Shown here in pieces: positions 16,338 to 25,118 of a stretch of 64,000 nucleotides of DNA. Every line of letters starts with the position of its first letter. The first letter of the stretch is position 1. This stretch comes from Mesorhizobium carmichaelinearum. Its GTDB lineage: Bacteria > Pseudomonadota > Alphaproteobacteria > Rhizobiales > Rhizobiaceae. The DNA lies in NCBI RefSeq assembly GCF_900199455.1, contig NZ_FZQR01000008.1, positions 264,798-328,797 of the forward strand. The letters are read 5' to 3'. Made by a program: the position numbers and the translations under genes. Under the pieces are notes generated by a model. It was not told the DNA's origin. It saw nothing but the letters and a program-made list of their open reading frames with translations, and searched no databases.

Positions 16338-17833
16338 GCGCTACTTCGCCTTCGCCGATGGACTTCTTTGCCCGCCTTAGGTGGATAGACGGCAAGCCCC
16401 TTCTTGACACCATGGAAGACTATCGACGCGAGTTCATGACGCGGGCGCTCTACACCCTGCGACCAGATGGAACGCCGCTCTACAACCTTGTGCTGTCAGG
16501 CAGGGGCAAGAAAAACAACAAGACCACGGATCTGGTGTTGGCCAGCTTCTATCGGCTTTTGATCTGGGACAGCCCGCACGGCAACGACGTCAATATTCTC
16601 GCCAATGACGAAGACCAGGCTGGCGATGACCTGAAGCTCGCCAAGAAGCTAATTGATGCGAACCCGGGCACGCTGGGGCCGGAAGTCATTTCGCTCGCAA
16701 AGGGCATACACAGGCGCGACGGCCGGGGCGAGATTCGAATCCTGCCCGCCCGTGATGCACTTGGTGCTCACGGCAAGACAGCCTCGCTGAACGCCTATGA
16801 CGAGATCCATGGTTATCGCAATTGGGATATCTTCGAAGCATTGGCGCCGGACCCGACCAGAGCAGACGCGCTGCAATGGATCACCAGCTATGACACGATT
16901 TATTCGAGCCCCGGAGTTCCGCTGTTTGACTTGAAGGCGATCGGCAAGGCTGGTGACGATCCGCGCATGCTGTTCTCATGGTATTCCGGCGAGCTTTGCA
17001 CTGATCCAAACTTCGCCGAGTTGCCACCGCGCGAACGTGCCAATCCGAGCATGAAATCGTGGCCCGATGGCGAAGGCTATCTTGACCAGCAACAGCGGCG
17101 CTTGCCGACCCACAAGTATCGCCGTCTGCACCTGAACATGCCCGGGGCTCCCGATGGCGCCTTCCTGAATGCTGATCTCGTCCTTGCCGCTGTGCGGAAG
17201 GGCGTGAACGTGCTGAAGCCGCAGGAGGGCCGCACCTACCGGTTTTTTGTAGATATGTCAGGCGGGAGCGCGGACGACGCGACACTCGGCGTCGCGCACA
17301 ACGACGACGGAAGGGCCGTGGTTGATCTCGTCATGAAGCAGGCCGGCAATCCACCCTTCAATCCGCGCGCCGCAGTCAAACGCTTCGCCAGAGTGATCAA
17401 GGAATATGGGGGCAAGAAGGTCGTCGGGGATGCCTACGCTGGCCTTACCTACCGCCAGGATTTCGAAGATGAGGGTATTGAATACCAGCTCTGTGGGAAG
17501 ACCAAGACCCAGCTTTATGAGGCATTGGAGCCCCGCCTGAACGCTGGTGAAGTCGAATTGCCCGACGAGCCGAAGATGCAGGAGCAATTGCTCACGCTTG
17601 TCGTCAAAGGCGCCAGGATCGATCACCAAAACGGCGATCATGATGACTGGGCGAACTCGGCGGCAGGTGCAGTGGACCTAGTTGCAGCCCAGGAAGAGAA
17701 GGCGCCGACGCCATACACGGTTTCGTTCAGTCGATGCGCCGGACCCTCAGCCTATAGCGTCCCGATGGGACATCAAAGCCCATACGACCAGATCGAAAAC
17801 ATCCTGGCTGAAGCCGCCAGATCTCAACGATAA
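16334..17833 (+). CDS. phage terminase large subunit
   Basis: 499-residue DNA-packaging motor and nuclease. The ATPase half has a deviant Walker A, SGRGKKNNKT (55-64), and Walker B with D156-E157 (NAYDEIHGY). The RNase H-like nuclease half shows D307 (FVDMSGG), D366 (VGDAYAG) and D437/D438 (HDDWANS). The GTG start overlaps the previous stop. In a phage the portal and capsid genes would follow; here they do not. Confidence 0.9.
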   Translation: MSATSPSPMDFFARLRWIDGKPLLDTMEDYRREFMTRALYTLRPDGTPLYNLVLSGRGKKNNKTTDLVLASFYRLLIWDSPHGNDVNILANDEDQAGDDLKLAKKLIDANPGTLGPEVISLAKGIHRRDGRGEIRILPARDALGAHGKTASLNAYDEIHGYRNWDIFEALAPDPTRADALQWITSYDTIYSSPGVPLFDLKAIGKAGDDPRMLFSWYSGELCTDPNFAELPPRERANPSMKSWPDGEGYLDQQQRRLPTHKYRRLHLNMPGAPDGAFLNADLVLAAVRKGVNVLKPQEGRTYRFFVDMSGGSADDATLGVAHNDDGRAVVDLVMKQAGNPPFNPRAAVKRFARVIKEYGGKKVVGDAYAGLTYRQDFEDEGIEYQLCGKTKTQLYEALEPRLNAGEVELPDEPKMQEQLLTLVVKGARIDHQNGDHDDWANSAAGAVDLVAAQEEKAPTPYTVSFSRCAGPSAYSVPMGHQSPYDQIENILAEAARSQR

Positions 17834-17845
17834 GGAAACTTCAAA

Positions 17846-18142
17846 ATGACGCCTGCCGAACTTCTGGAATCCCACGCCGCAGCCGGCCGCCGATATGCCA
17901 CTGCGCTTCTCGAATTGGAAGCCGCGTTCATCGATTTGGCCGGTCACGACCGGGCGCTTGAAAACCAGAATGTTCCGGTCGGCCCGACGCCCGTCCGTGG
18001 ATTTTTTGGACATCCTGATTCCAGGCCGTGGCCGCTTCGCCATGCCGAGTTTGCACCCGGTGCCGGGTCGAATTGGCAGGACGAGTCCCGCGCGCGCGGC
18101 GACGCCCTGATCGCCAGCGTCATGACCGACGCGGCAGCCTGA
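17846..18142 (+). CDS. small hypothetical protein
   Basis: 98 residues, unrecognised, 12 bases after the terminase gene. The N-terminal half is an Ala-rich helix (TPAELLESHAAAGRRYATAL) resembling the start of the 74-residue protein encoded at 19291. The C-terminal half is Gly/Pro-rich. A ribosome binding site AAGGA lies upstream. Confidence 0.6.
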   Translation: MTPAELLESHAAAGRRYATALLELEAAFIDLAGHDRALENQNVPVGPTPVRGFFGHPDSRPWPLRHAEFAPGAGSNWQDESRARGDALIASVMTDAAA

Positions 18143-18155
18143 AAGGGGAATGACA

Positions 18156-18911
18156 ATGAACAGAATTGATCAGCTGAAAGCCAGGTGGAAGCCGGAATGG
18201 AACGATCGCGCCGATCTCGCTAAGTTGAGCGGCGCTTTTTCGAAGGCCCTGTCTTTCATCGAAGCTGTGCCGAAGAGCCGTACAACGCTCGCCGGGCCTG
18301 GAAATTTGAGCCCGAAGGGGCTCAACGAAGCGGTGCGTGCCATTGCGGCCGAAAAGGTCGTCCCTGAGCTTCGTCGCGCGCAGTTCGAGGCCGAAAAGGC
18401 AGCAAACGGAATCAAGAACGACAAGGCTCGGATGGCTGTGCCGAAGCCGGACAAAGCCGACATCGCTGGCGCGATCTTGCGCCAGGATATTCGGGCCTTT
18501 CTTCGCGGTAGCGACAAGCGCCTGGATCTAATCCAGAACAATCAAGACCTCGCCATTGCTGCTTTTGAGGGTCCGCCCGAGCTTTCCGGCCTAACCCATG
18601 AGCAGCGCGGCCATCTTCAGCGCGACATCATCGAAAAAACCCATGGCGCCGCGCTTCAAGCAATCGAGAGCGCCCAAGAGGCCACGGAGTTGCTGCAAGC
18701 CGCGATTGAAATGGCCGTAGGTAGCGTGAAGACTGCCGGCGGTTTTCCCGAGGGTCAGGACCATCTCTTCAACAGCTGGATGAACGCAGCCAGCGCGTCG
18801 GTCGAGCGCGAAATTGCTGTCGAAAAAGCTCCTGCGGCGGAAGCTCCAGCGGTCTTCGATAACAAGACGTTCAACGAGCGGTTCGACCAACTCCTCAGAG
18901 AAGCCGTTTAG
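18156..18911 (+). CDS. hypothetical helical protein of the late operon
   Basis: 251 residues, soluble and largely helical, rich in Ala, Glu and Lys. No motif is recognised. ATG 18156 is chosen because it follows AAGGGG by seven bases; ATG 18150 is also possible. Being between terminase and tape measure, it could be a structural, scaffold-like or capsid-redirecting factor, but nothing in the sequence proves this. Confidence 0.65.
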   Translation: MNRIDQLKARWKPEWNDRADLAKLSGAFSKALSFIEAVPKSRTTLAGPGNLSPKGLNEAVRAIAAEKVVPELRRAQFEAEKAANGIKNDKARMAVPKPDKADIAGAILRQDIRAFLRGSDKRLDLIQNNQDLAIAAFEGPPELSGLTHEQRGHLQRDIIEKTHGAALQAIESAQEATELLQAAIEMAVGSVKTAGGFPEGQDHLFNSWMNAASASVEREIAVEKAPAAEAPAVFDNKTFNERFDQLLREAV

Positions 18912-18922
18912 GAGGAAATGCA

Positions 18923-19279
18923 ATGTCGACTCTTCCCGCGACCGGTCTCGAAGTCATCAGCCTTCCGCCGTATAGCGCAATTTCAATCACGGTGGCCGGC
19001 GGTGCCGGCTCGGGCAGCATCGAGCGGCTCGGCAATAATCCGGGCGAAGCCTCTTTCGGAGAGGTGGCGCTCACTGCCAGCACGACAATTGGCCCGTTTC
19101 CTGTGCCGACGAGGCATCTACTGCGGTGCAGCCCTGCCAACCATCTGAGCTACACCGTCGCCGCAGCCGATTTCCCGGCTGTTACCTCCGGCGTCGAGCG
19201 CATCGTGAACCTATCCCAAGCGGAATATGAGGCGCTGTCACCGCCCGACGCGGCAACCCTTTACTTAATCGTCGGCTAG
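18923..19279 (+). CDS. small beta-rich protein with a phage structural-protein tail motif
   Basis: 118 residues with a strong AGGAGG ribosome binding site. The body is beta-rich and Gly/Ser/Thr-rich. The C-terminus IVNLSQAEYEAL...LYLIVG resembles the LTQAEYDAL...TLYLIVG ending common in phage tail-fibre and other virion proteins (from memory, not searched). This hints that the product is part of a particle. Confidence 0.6.
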   Translation: MSTLPATGLEVISLPPYSAISITVAGGAGSGSIERLGNNPGEASFGEVALTASTTIGPFPVPTRHLLRCSPANHLSYTVAAADFPAVTSGVERIVNLSQAEYEALSPPDAATLYLIVG

Positions 19280-19290
19280 GAGGCCAAATC

Positions 19291-19515
19291 ATGTCAACCG
19301 TGACACTCGAAGACGTCAAAGCCGCACGGGACACTGCCGCCGCGCGTTACCAAGCTGTACTGGCTGACCTCTCAGTTGCCTACGCTGATCTGGCTGGCAT
19401 CGACATCGCCCTGGCGCAGCTTTCCGGCTCCGCCGAGATCGTCAACATCGGCAAGCATCTGGCTAAGCTGATCGGCGAACAACTGGCCAAGCCGGCTGCT
19501 GTCGGAGGGGAATGA
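19291..19515 (+). CDS. small hypothetical protein
   Basis: 74 residues with an AGGAGG ribosome binding site. A helical N-terminal half (ARDTAAARYQAVLADLSVAY) is followed by a second helix. It is similar in layout to the 98-residue protein at 17846, so the two may be distant paralogues. It immediately precedes the tape-measure-like gene. Confidence 0.6.
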   Translation: MSTVTLEDVKAARDTAAARYQAVLADLSVAYADLAGIDIALAQLSGSAEIVNIGKHLAKLIGEQLAKPAAVGGE

Positions 19516-19518
19516 ACC

Positions 19519-22500
19519 ATGGAAACCGCCGGCAACGTCACAATCCAGATCAGCGGCAACATCGCACCCTTCGAAGCGAAGCTTGCGCAGGCGCAGCAGC
19601 TTGCGACGAAATTCGACGCTGAAATCACGGCGAAACTGAACGGTGCCGGCCTATCTGAAGGATTGGCCAGGATCGCGGCCGGTGTTGACGCAACCAATGC
19701 GCTGCTGACCAAGCTGACGACTTCCAGCGCCGGGGCTGGATTGGCGCTGAGCAAAGTGGCCGCATCGACCACGGCCACCACGGCGGCTCTGACACAGGTC
19801 GCCACAGCAACGAAGCTCGTCAACGCCGAGATGGCCAGCATAGGCGGCTCTGGCGGTGGCGCGGCAGCGCTTGCAACGGGCACGATTGCAGCAAAGGATT
19901 TTGCCGCCGCATTGGAGGCCACAGGCGGCAATTTGTCGAAGATCACGCCGCAAATGGTCGGGTTGGCGACGGAAACTGAGGCCGTCGCGGTAGCAAGCAA
20001 AGCCGCTGCCGTTGGCATGGCGGAACTTGGCGTTGCCGAGACTAGAACGGCTGGCCTTGGCGCTGGCGTCACGAGGGAATTTTCAGTGCTTGGCGCCGAA
20101 ATTGCGCGCGGCAATTTCTCAAGAATTCCGGGCAGCCTGATCGTGCTGAACGAGCGCCTTGTCAGCACCGGCACCGGTGTCCTGACCCTCAGAAACGGGC
20201 TCACTGCCCTTGGCGGTCTCGCCTCGGCTGTCTTCAATCCCTTCACGCTCGGCTTCCTGGCCATCTCCATCGGTTCGGAGGTGGCTATCAGGGCTTTCAG
20301 CGGCATGAAGGGGAGCATTCTGGACGTCAACACGGTCCTTGAGAACAACAAGAAACTGATCGACGAAATCGCCAAGGCCTATCCAGAAGCGGCAATTGCG
20401 GCCAAGCAGTATGAGGAACAGGCAAACCAGATACCGAAGTCCATCGTAGCCGCCGATACGGCAAACCAGATAGCAGATGCGAGGAAGACGCTTTCAGCGG
20501 ATCTGGACGCGCTCCGCATCGACATGCATGCGCTTGGCGGTGAGTTCGCGCTGACGGGCAAGGCCGGCTCCGAGGCGTTCGAAGCCCTTTCAGGCAGGGT
20601 GCACGACGGCACGATCAGCGCCCAGGCTCTCTATAGCGAGATCGGCAAACTTGAGCTTGATCCCAAGCTGAGCGCCGAGGCGCACTCTTTCGCAAGGTCG
20701 CTGGAGGATGCGGCGAAGAAAGCCGCGGATCTGGAAAGGTCAATCTCCGCCGATACGGGGATTAATAACATCATCCAGAACAATGAGAAGGCACAGCACA
20801 CGCTTTTCGAAATCTCTGCCGGCTTCAAGGACGTGTCCGCCAGCGCAGGCAGCGCCGATGCTACGATTGCCAAGCTGTTCGGCACGATGAATTCCGGTGG
20901 CTCTGGTGGGTTCGGGGTAACGCGCTCTTTGGCGGGTCAGTTTGGCGGCCAGGTAAACGGCCAACTACAGACCACGCTCGGATTGTTCCAGCAGGTAGAC
21001 GCTGCGGTGCAGAATGCCCGGCAAAATCAGTTGGCCGGAATGGTCCAGCTTGAATCGCAGTTCCGCGCCACAACCACTCAGGTTGACGTGCTGAAGCAGG
21101 CGCTCGCTACAGCGGGCGGCAAGGACAACATTCAAGCCTTCTTCGGCGATGTTGCTGGCATCAAGGACGCCAACAGCGAGATTGCCGATGCCACGGCCAC
21201 AGTGCGTAAGCTCTTTGCCGCAATGGCCACGGGTAACGCCACCGTGAATGCCGTGTATCAGGGGCTCGACATGGTGCGACAGACCCTGATCAAGGACGGA
21301 TTCCCCGTCGATAAGGTCAATAACTTCGTCGACTCTTTGGTGCGGACCAATCAGGAGCTCGTCGCCGACACGGGCGCCGCCAAGCAGCTCAACGCGGCAA
21401 TTCAGGCTATCAAAAACCGTACCGTAACCATCACGGTCGTCACGCAGCAAGTCGGCACGGGCACGAAGTCGATTTACGATGTCGGCACCACTGGCGGGAT
21501 CGGCGTCACCCGCTACGGTGCCGCACCAGGCTCGCCATCTGGTCCGTCGATGACCTCATACCAAGTGCCAAGCACCGCAGGCGGCATGGTCGACACCAGC
21601 CTCGGCGGCACCAGTGGCGTCACCGTCACGCGCTTCAGCAGCGAAGGGCCATGGCAGAACCCGAATGGCGCCACGGCGGCCGAATGGTCGCAACTCACGC
21701 CTCAGAACAAGAAGGATATCTATAACGGCAAGACCGACTACGCCCATATCCTCTACCCGGATTATTACCGTGCTGGCGGCGGTCCGGTAAGCGCACACAC
21801 TCCATATTGGGTAGGCGAGCAAGGTCCGGAACTGGTTGTGCCCTCCGGCAACGGCACCGTCATTCCCAACGCCCAATCCCTTGCGCTTGCTCAGTCGCTC
21901 GCCAGCCCGCAATCCGGCTTCACCGGCACCCAGCCGACACAGCAGTCCGATCGCATGTGGACGGTCATGATGAACATCGAGGCCAACACGCGCAAGACGG
22001 CGCAGCTGCTCGATGAAGTCAATACCAGGGGCGCATCGGCCGCAAGCAGTGGCGGTTCGTCGGGCGCTTCGGGCACCATGACGAAAATCGGCGGCGAACT
22101 CTACGATTCCAACGGGCTGAATGCCGGCGGCCATACGGCACAACAGGTAGCCGCCTACAGCAAGGTCTTGACCTCCGCCATGTCCAATTATTCGGCAATC
22201 GGCGGCATGGGTCTTGTTGGCTATGGGGCGAATGGCCTGGCGGCGACACCACAGCAGATCGCCTACAACCTCGTCTATGGCGGCATGAAGTCGGTCGGCA
22301 TCCCGTCAAATTCAAAAGTCGGCCCATCTGCGCCGACCGCACTGCATGGCGGCGACCCGTACAATTCGATGCTCAACGGGCTGACCCCAGGCACGGCGCA
22401 ATATGCGCAGGTCTATGCCCAGGCGCTCGCCGCGTCGAACAAGGCGAAGGGCTTTGTCACCGGCGGCATGATCGATGCCGGCGACACGCAAAAGGTCGAG

Positions 22501-22737
22501 TTCTTCAAGAACCCAAATGAGAAGGTGATCATCGCGCGTCCAGATCAGTTCGCCGATGTGCGGCCGGGATCGACGGGGACAAGTTCCAGCAGCGGCAACG
22601 ACAATCATCCGATCGTCGTCAACCAGACCCACAACTGGAATGGCAACGCGCCGCCTTCCAAGGATAGCCAGGCTGAAATCCGCAGGCAGACCGCGCTTGG
22701 CATCCGCGACGCTTTGAGGTCCGTCAATGGCCGTTGA
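19519..22737 (+). CDS. phage tail tape-measure-like protein
   Basis: 1072 residues. It has an Ala/Thr-rich helical N-terminal third, a hydrophobic patch at about 230-265 and long helical stretches to about 630. Near residue 755, YRAGGGPVSAHTPYWVGEQG leads into a PELVVPSGNGTVIPN motif, the signature of siphophage tape-measure and minor tail proteins. The C-terminus is Gly/Ser-rich. In a phage it would sit inside a full tail operon with major tail and chaperone genes; these are missing. It could be a tail-length interference factor, a structural part, or a relic. Confidence 0.75.
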   Translation: METAGNVTIQISGNIAPFEAKLAQAQQLATKFDAEITAKLNGAGLSEGLARIAAGVDATNALLTKLTTSSAGAGLALSKVAASTTATTAALTQVATATKLVNAEMASIGGSGGGAAALATGTIAAKDFAAALEATGGNLSKITPQMVGLATETEAVAVASKAAAVGMAELGVAETRTAGLGAGVTREFSVLGAEIARGNFSRIPGSLIVLNERLVSTGTGVLTLRNGLTALGGLASAVFNPFTLGFLAISIGSEVAIRAFSGMKGSILDVNTVLENNKKLIDEIAKAYPEAAIAAKQYEEQANQIPKSIVAADTANQIADARKTLSADLDALRIDMHALGGEFALTGKAGSEAFEALSGRVHDGTISAQALYSEIGKLELDPKLSAEAHSFARSLEDAAKKAADLERSISADTGINNIIQNNEKAQHTLFEISAGFKDVSASAGSADATIAKLFGTMNSGGSGGFGVTRSLAGQFGGQVNGQLQTTLGLFQQVDAAVQNARQNQLAGMVQLESQFRATTTQVDVLKQALATAGGKDNIQAFFGDVAGIKDANSEIADATATVRKLFAAMATGNATVNAVYQGLDMVRQTLIKDGFPVDKVNNFVDSLVRTNQELVADTGAAKQLNAAIQAIKNRTVTITVVTQQVGTGTKSIYDVGTTGGIGVTRYGAAPGSPSGPSMTSYQVPSTAGGMVDTSLGGTSGVTVTRFSSEGPWQNPNGATAAEWSQLTPQNKKDIYNGKTDYAHILYPDYYRAGGGPVSAHTPYWVGEQGPELVVPSGNGTVIPNAQSLALAQSLASPQSGFTGTQPTQQSDRMWTVMMNIEANTRKTAQLLDEVNTRGASAASSGGSSGASGTMTKIGGELYDSNGLNAGGHTAQQVAAYSKVLTSAMSNYSAIGGMGLVGYGANGLAATPQQIAYNLVYGGMKSVGIPSNSKVGPSAPTALHGGDPYNSMLNGLTPGTAQYAQVYAQALAASNKAKGFVTGGMIDAGDTQKVEFFKNPNEKVIIARPDQFADVRPGSTGTSSSSGNDNHPIVVNQTHNWNGNAPPSKDSQAEIRRQTALGIRDALRSVNGR

Positions 22738-22807
22738 TAGGATGATGCTGGCGCTCGCCTTTGTCGCATCGATCGCCATCATCCTGGCGCTGGCGTGGCC
22801 GTTCTAA
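22727..22807 (+). CDS. possible 26-residue single-helix membrane peptide
   Basis: ATG 22727 overlaps the end of the tape-measure-like gene and reads MAVDRMMLALAF... through one hydrophobic helix to TAA at 22805. It has a positive residue at the N-terminus and a Trp-Pro-Phe end. A phage-type small membrane peptide is plausible, but there is no clear ribosome binding site and the size is very small. Confidence 0.35.
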   Translation: MAVDRMMLALAFVASIAIILALAWPF

Positions 22808-23000
22808 GCCTCTTGGCGACGAGCCTTACCTGCCAAGGGGGGGCGGCCATTTCGGCGCGCGCAATGACTTCGCGGACATTCTTTGTCAGCCGGCGGTTCT
22901 GCTCAATGAGTTCCTGAGTTTCTTTAATGCGGATGAGGGCCTGCCGCTCCCTCTCATCGAAGGGCGTAACGAGCTTTTCGGTGTCGTTGATCTGTTGCAT
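22779..23000 (-). CDS. small hypothetical coiled-coil protein
   Basis: 73 residues from ATG 23000, with AAGGCGG upstream; a GTG at 23024 is also possible. The sequence is strongly helical and charged (DERERQALIRIKETQELIEQ) with a basic tail. It is convergent with the late operon and marks its end. Function unknown. Confidence 0.55.
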   Translation of the reverse strand: MQQINDTEKLVTPFDERERQALIRIKETQELIEQNRRLTKNVREVIARAEMAAPPWQVRLVAKRLRTATPAPG

Positions 23001-23190
23001 GACGATGCCGCCTTCGTGTTCCACCTAGAGATAGAAACCCGCGAGGCTGGAAACCGTTCCCTTTAGGCACCCGCATTGCATGACCTTGGTCGGCCCGCAT
23101 CCGCTGCAAATGGGCGCGGGCCATCAGGCGGAACCGAATGAGGGGCTTGCAACTTGTTAGCTTAGACGAAGCTTGCATGAGGCACGCCTA

Positions 23191-23304
23191 ATGTTCAGGG
23201 ATAAAGAAACACGAGTTTTAGAAGCCGCCCTGCTCGCCGCAGTGCCAATCTCGATTCTGATCGCGGTGGCGATGGTTAGCCTTACGTTCCGTTGGTTCGG
23301 ATGA
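23191..23304 (+). CDS. 37-residue single-pass membrane peptide
   Basis: ATG 23191 reads MFRDKETRVLEAALLAAVP... with one transmembrane helix at about 12-33 and ends RWFG. The stop overlaps the start of the DUF768 gene as ATGA. This coupling is good evidence that it is translated. Function unknown; it could anchor or pair with the DUF768 protein. Confidence 0.55.
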   Translation: MFRDKETRVLEAALLAAVPISILIAVAMVSLTFRWFG

Positions 23305-23522
23305 GCAAGCGCGGTACAGATTTCTTGTACAGATGGATTTCGGCGAACGTTCCCGAAACGGTCGGCGCCGATGTCATATCGGTTGCCGAACTGACCCAGA
23401 AGCTGTTTGCCGATGCAAAGGCAATCGGCATCAGCAGCACGGCGATCGAGGAAGACACCGGCAGCGTCTACGAGGCGATCCTTGACGCGATTGTGCACCA
23501 TGATGCCGGCTTGGCGGACTGA
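23301..23522 (+). CDS. DUF768-type small protein
   Basis: 73 residues, soluble and acidic (TDFLYRWISANVPE ... VYEAILDAIVHHD). It matches what I remember of DUF768, a family of unknown function described from Mesorhizobium loti and often found in accessory islands. The start at 23301 is set by the ATGA overlap with the membrane peptide. A truncated second copy lies at 27230-27379 in the older island. Confidence 0.75.
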   Translation: MSKRGTDFLYRWISANVPETVGADVISVAELTQKLFADAKAIGISSTAIEEDTGSVYEAILDAIVHHDAGLAD

Positions 23523-23546
23523 GGCCGCTTGCTCTATACCGACGAC

Positions 23547-23639
23547 ATGGGAAAAGGCTGGACGGTTCAAACGCTCATCGACGGCAAGATGAAGCTGACG
23601 GCGTTCTGCCACGATTCCCAGGCCGATTTCGAAGCCTAG
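23547..23639 (+). CDS. possible 30-residue peptide or gene fragment
   Basis: ATG 23547 reads MGKGWTVQTLIDGKMKLTAF and continues to TAG 23637-23639. The composition looks protein-like and it follows DUF768 closely. It may be the 3' remnant of a larger small gene, since the frame is open 25 bases further upstream without a start. Confidence 0.3.
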   Translation: MGKGWTVQTLIDGKMKLTAFCHDSQADFEA

Positions 23640-23746
23640 GAGCAAGTTCGCTGCCATCTTCAAGGCAAGCGCGCTGTAGCGGCTTCCCTGCCTGCCTAAG
23701 AGGCCTTCACTGCGTTGGCGGTATCATCACGCTTACATTGCCAACT

Positions 23747-23932
23747 CTATTGAACTAGCAACCTAGCCAAGACCTGTCTGATAGTTTGCCCGGAACTGCC
23801 AACCGGGATCTCGTCCACCTGAATCACCATAGGAACACCCAAATCTATTGCGGCGTCCCAGGCGATCGACAATTCCATCGCCAATTTGACAACCCGTTGG
23901 GCCGCCTTTCCCTGTTCGTCCGTCATATCCAT
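23747..23932 (-). CDS. small hypothetical protein
   Basis: 61 residues from ATG 23932 (ATG 23926 possible). It has a helical N-terminus (DEQGKAAQRVVKLAMELSIA) and then a beta segment (VPMVIQVDEIP). No family is recognised. It starts 11 bases after the stop of the secreted protein upstream and so probably shares its transcript. Confidence 0.55.
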   Translation of the reverse strand: MDMTDEQGKAAQRVVKLAMELSIAWDAAIDLGVPMVIQVDEIPVGSSGQTIRQVLARLLVQ

Positions 23933-23943
23933 GCGAAGAACCT

Positions 23944-24270
23944 TCAATGAGAATTGGAGTAACAACGTACCTGAATGTTGTTAGCGAACTCGGAAATCGT
24001 CTGCTGCTTGTTTTCTTCGACGCTGAACAATGGCATCTGATAGGCCAAAATAACCATCTGCCTAGCCAAGTCCTTGAGGTTGGGGTCTTTATCGAATTTA
24101 TCGACCACGGCCATCATTTCGGACATATCTGTCCCGGTCTGACGCTTCTGCATTATGTTCCGAGCAAGTTCGCCAATTGCGGTACAGTTTTCCGTCAAAA
24201 TGTCCGCCTTTGTAGGCGATACCAGTGAAAGCGTGCCCGCGACGAATGCGGCGACCCTAAAAATATTCAT
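23944..24270 (-). CDS. secreted hypothetical protein
   Basis: 108 residues from ATG 24270 with a clear Sec signal peptide: MNIFRVAAF, a hydrophobic core, and a probable cut after PTKA at 22. The mature part is helical with two cysteines (near residue 29 and four residues from the end) that could form a disulphide. A periplasmic location is inferred. As element cargo it might act in superinfection exclusion, which is speculation. Confidence 0.6.
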   Translation of the reverse strand: MNIFRVAAFVAGTLSLVSPTKADILTENCTAIGELARNIMQKRQTGTDMSEMMAVVDKFDKDPNLKDLARQMVILAYQMPLFSVEENKQQTISEFANNIQVRCYSNSH

Positions 24271-24329
24271 TCCCAAGTCCCTCCCAAGACTTGCGTGTAG
24301 CATCAATCAAAGTCGGTTCTTCTGCAAGA

Positions 24330-24857
24330 TCAGCTTTTCCGAAGCCTCACACCAGCACCGCCGCCATTCTCCGGGAAGGTCACCTGACTTTCAGGAACAC
24401 CTTGTTCCTTCGCAAGTCTCGCCAATTCCAGGCGCCATTGTTTCCGCCATGCAGGCTTAGCCTTCTTCCACCACGTCAGCATCGTAAGGAGGGCAGTCTG
24501 GTCCTCATCCGAAAACTCGTCCGCGTCTTCGATGCCGAGGTCCAGTAGCTTCTCGGCGACCGGGCGTTCGGCAATGAACGCGGCCAGATCGCGCAAGTTC
24601 AAATCCGCAACGCGTTGCGCTTTTGCCGTATCGTCGCCCACGTATGCCGCAGCCTTCATATAGAGCTGCGCTGTTCGCGTCGAGAAGGCGCATTGCTCAG
24701 CGACCCAGGCTGCCCACTGCCCATGCTCTACGGTGGCCTTGGCTTCCGTCAGGAGCCGACCGCATTCGAGAGCGTGGCCGATCGCCTCTCGTTTCGACCT
24801 TTCAACGGCGTCGTGCGCGGCATTGATCGCAACGGCGATGTTTGATCCCGTGTTCAT
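24330..24857 (-). CDS. DUF3102 domain protein
   Basis: 175 residues. The N-terminal half (INAAHDAVERSKREAIGHAL ... EHGQWAAWVAEQC ... STRTAQLYMKAA) is the DUF3102 pattern, a helical domain found in phage and plasmid proteins and thought to bind DNA. The C-terminal half has a WWKKAKPAWRKQWR segment. The ATG overlaps the stop of the ribbon-helix-helix gene by four bases, forming a two-gene regulatory operon. Confidence 0.75.
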   Translation of the reverse strand: MNTGSNIAVAINAAHDAVERSKREAIGHALECGRLLTEAKATVEHGQWAAWVAEQCAFSTRTAQLYMKAAAYVGDDTAKAQRVADLNLRDLAAFIAERPVAEKLLDLGIEDADEFSDEDQTALLTMLTWWKKAKPAWRKQWRLELARLAKEQGVPESQVTFPENGGGAGVRLRKS

Positions 24858-25018
24858 TCGGCGGCTCCCTTCGGAAGATAGCCCTTGGCCTCAAGTTCCG
24901 CCACGATCAGCATCTCGACATAGGCAGCGACGGTGCGCCGATCATCTTTTGCGGCGCGTTCCAGTGCTTCCTTCACAATGGGTTCGATTCTCAATCCGAG
25001 TGCGGCGGTACGGGCCAT
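24854..25018 (-). CDS. ribbon-helix-helix-type small regulator
   Basis: 54 residues from ATG 25018 (MARTAALGLRIEPIVKEALE). A short beta strand followed by two helices (KEALERAAKDD; TVAAYVEMLIVAEL) is the Arc/MetJ/CopG layout. Three GTTAGC(A/G)G-type boxes lie immediately upstream, in the divergent gap, and are the likely autoregulatory operator. Confidence 0.65.
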   Translation of the reverse strand: MARTAALGLRIEPIVKEALERAAKDDRRTVAAYVEMLIVAELEAKGYLPKGAAE

Positions 25019-25038
25019 TTCGCTTCCTGTTTGCAATT

Positions 25039-25090
25039 GTTAGCAGACGATAGTTGACCGCTAACGGCTAATGATTTACACCTGCTAACG
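25039..25090. promoter_or_regulatory. operator with three GTTAGC(A/G)G boxes
   Basis: GTTAGCAG at 25039-25046, its one-mismatch inverse CCGCTAAC at 25058-25065 and its exact inverse CTGCTAAC at 25082-25089, spaced about 20-24 bases (two helical turns). They lie between the divergent ribbon-helix-helix and Tat-like genes, so the regulator probably controls both directions. Confidence 0.6.
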
Positions 25091-25118
25091 TTGTAACACA
25101 ATGCTAGGAGAAATCCAA

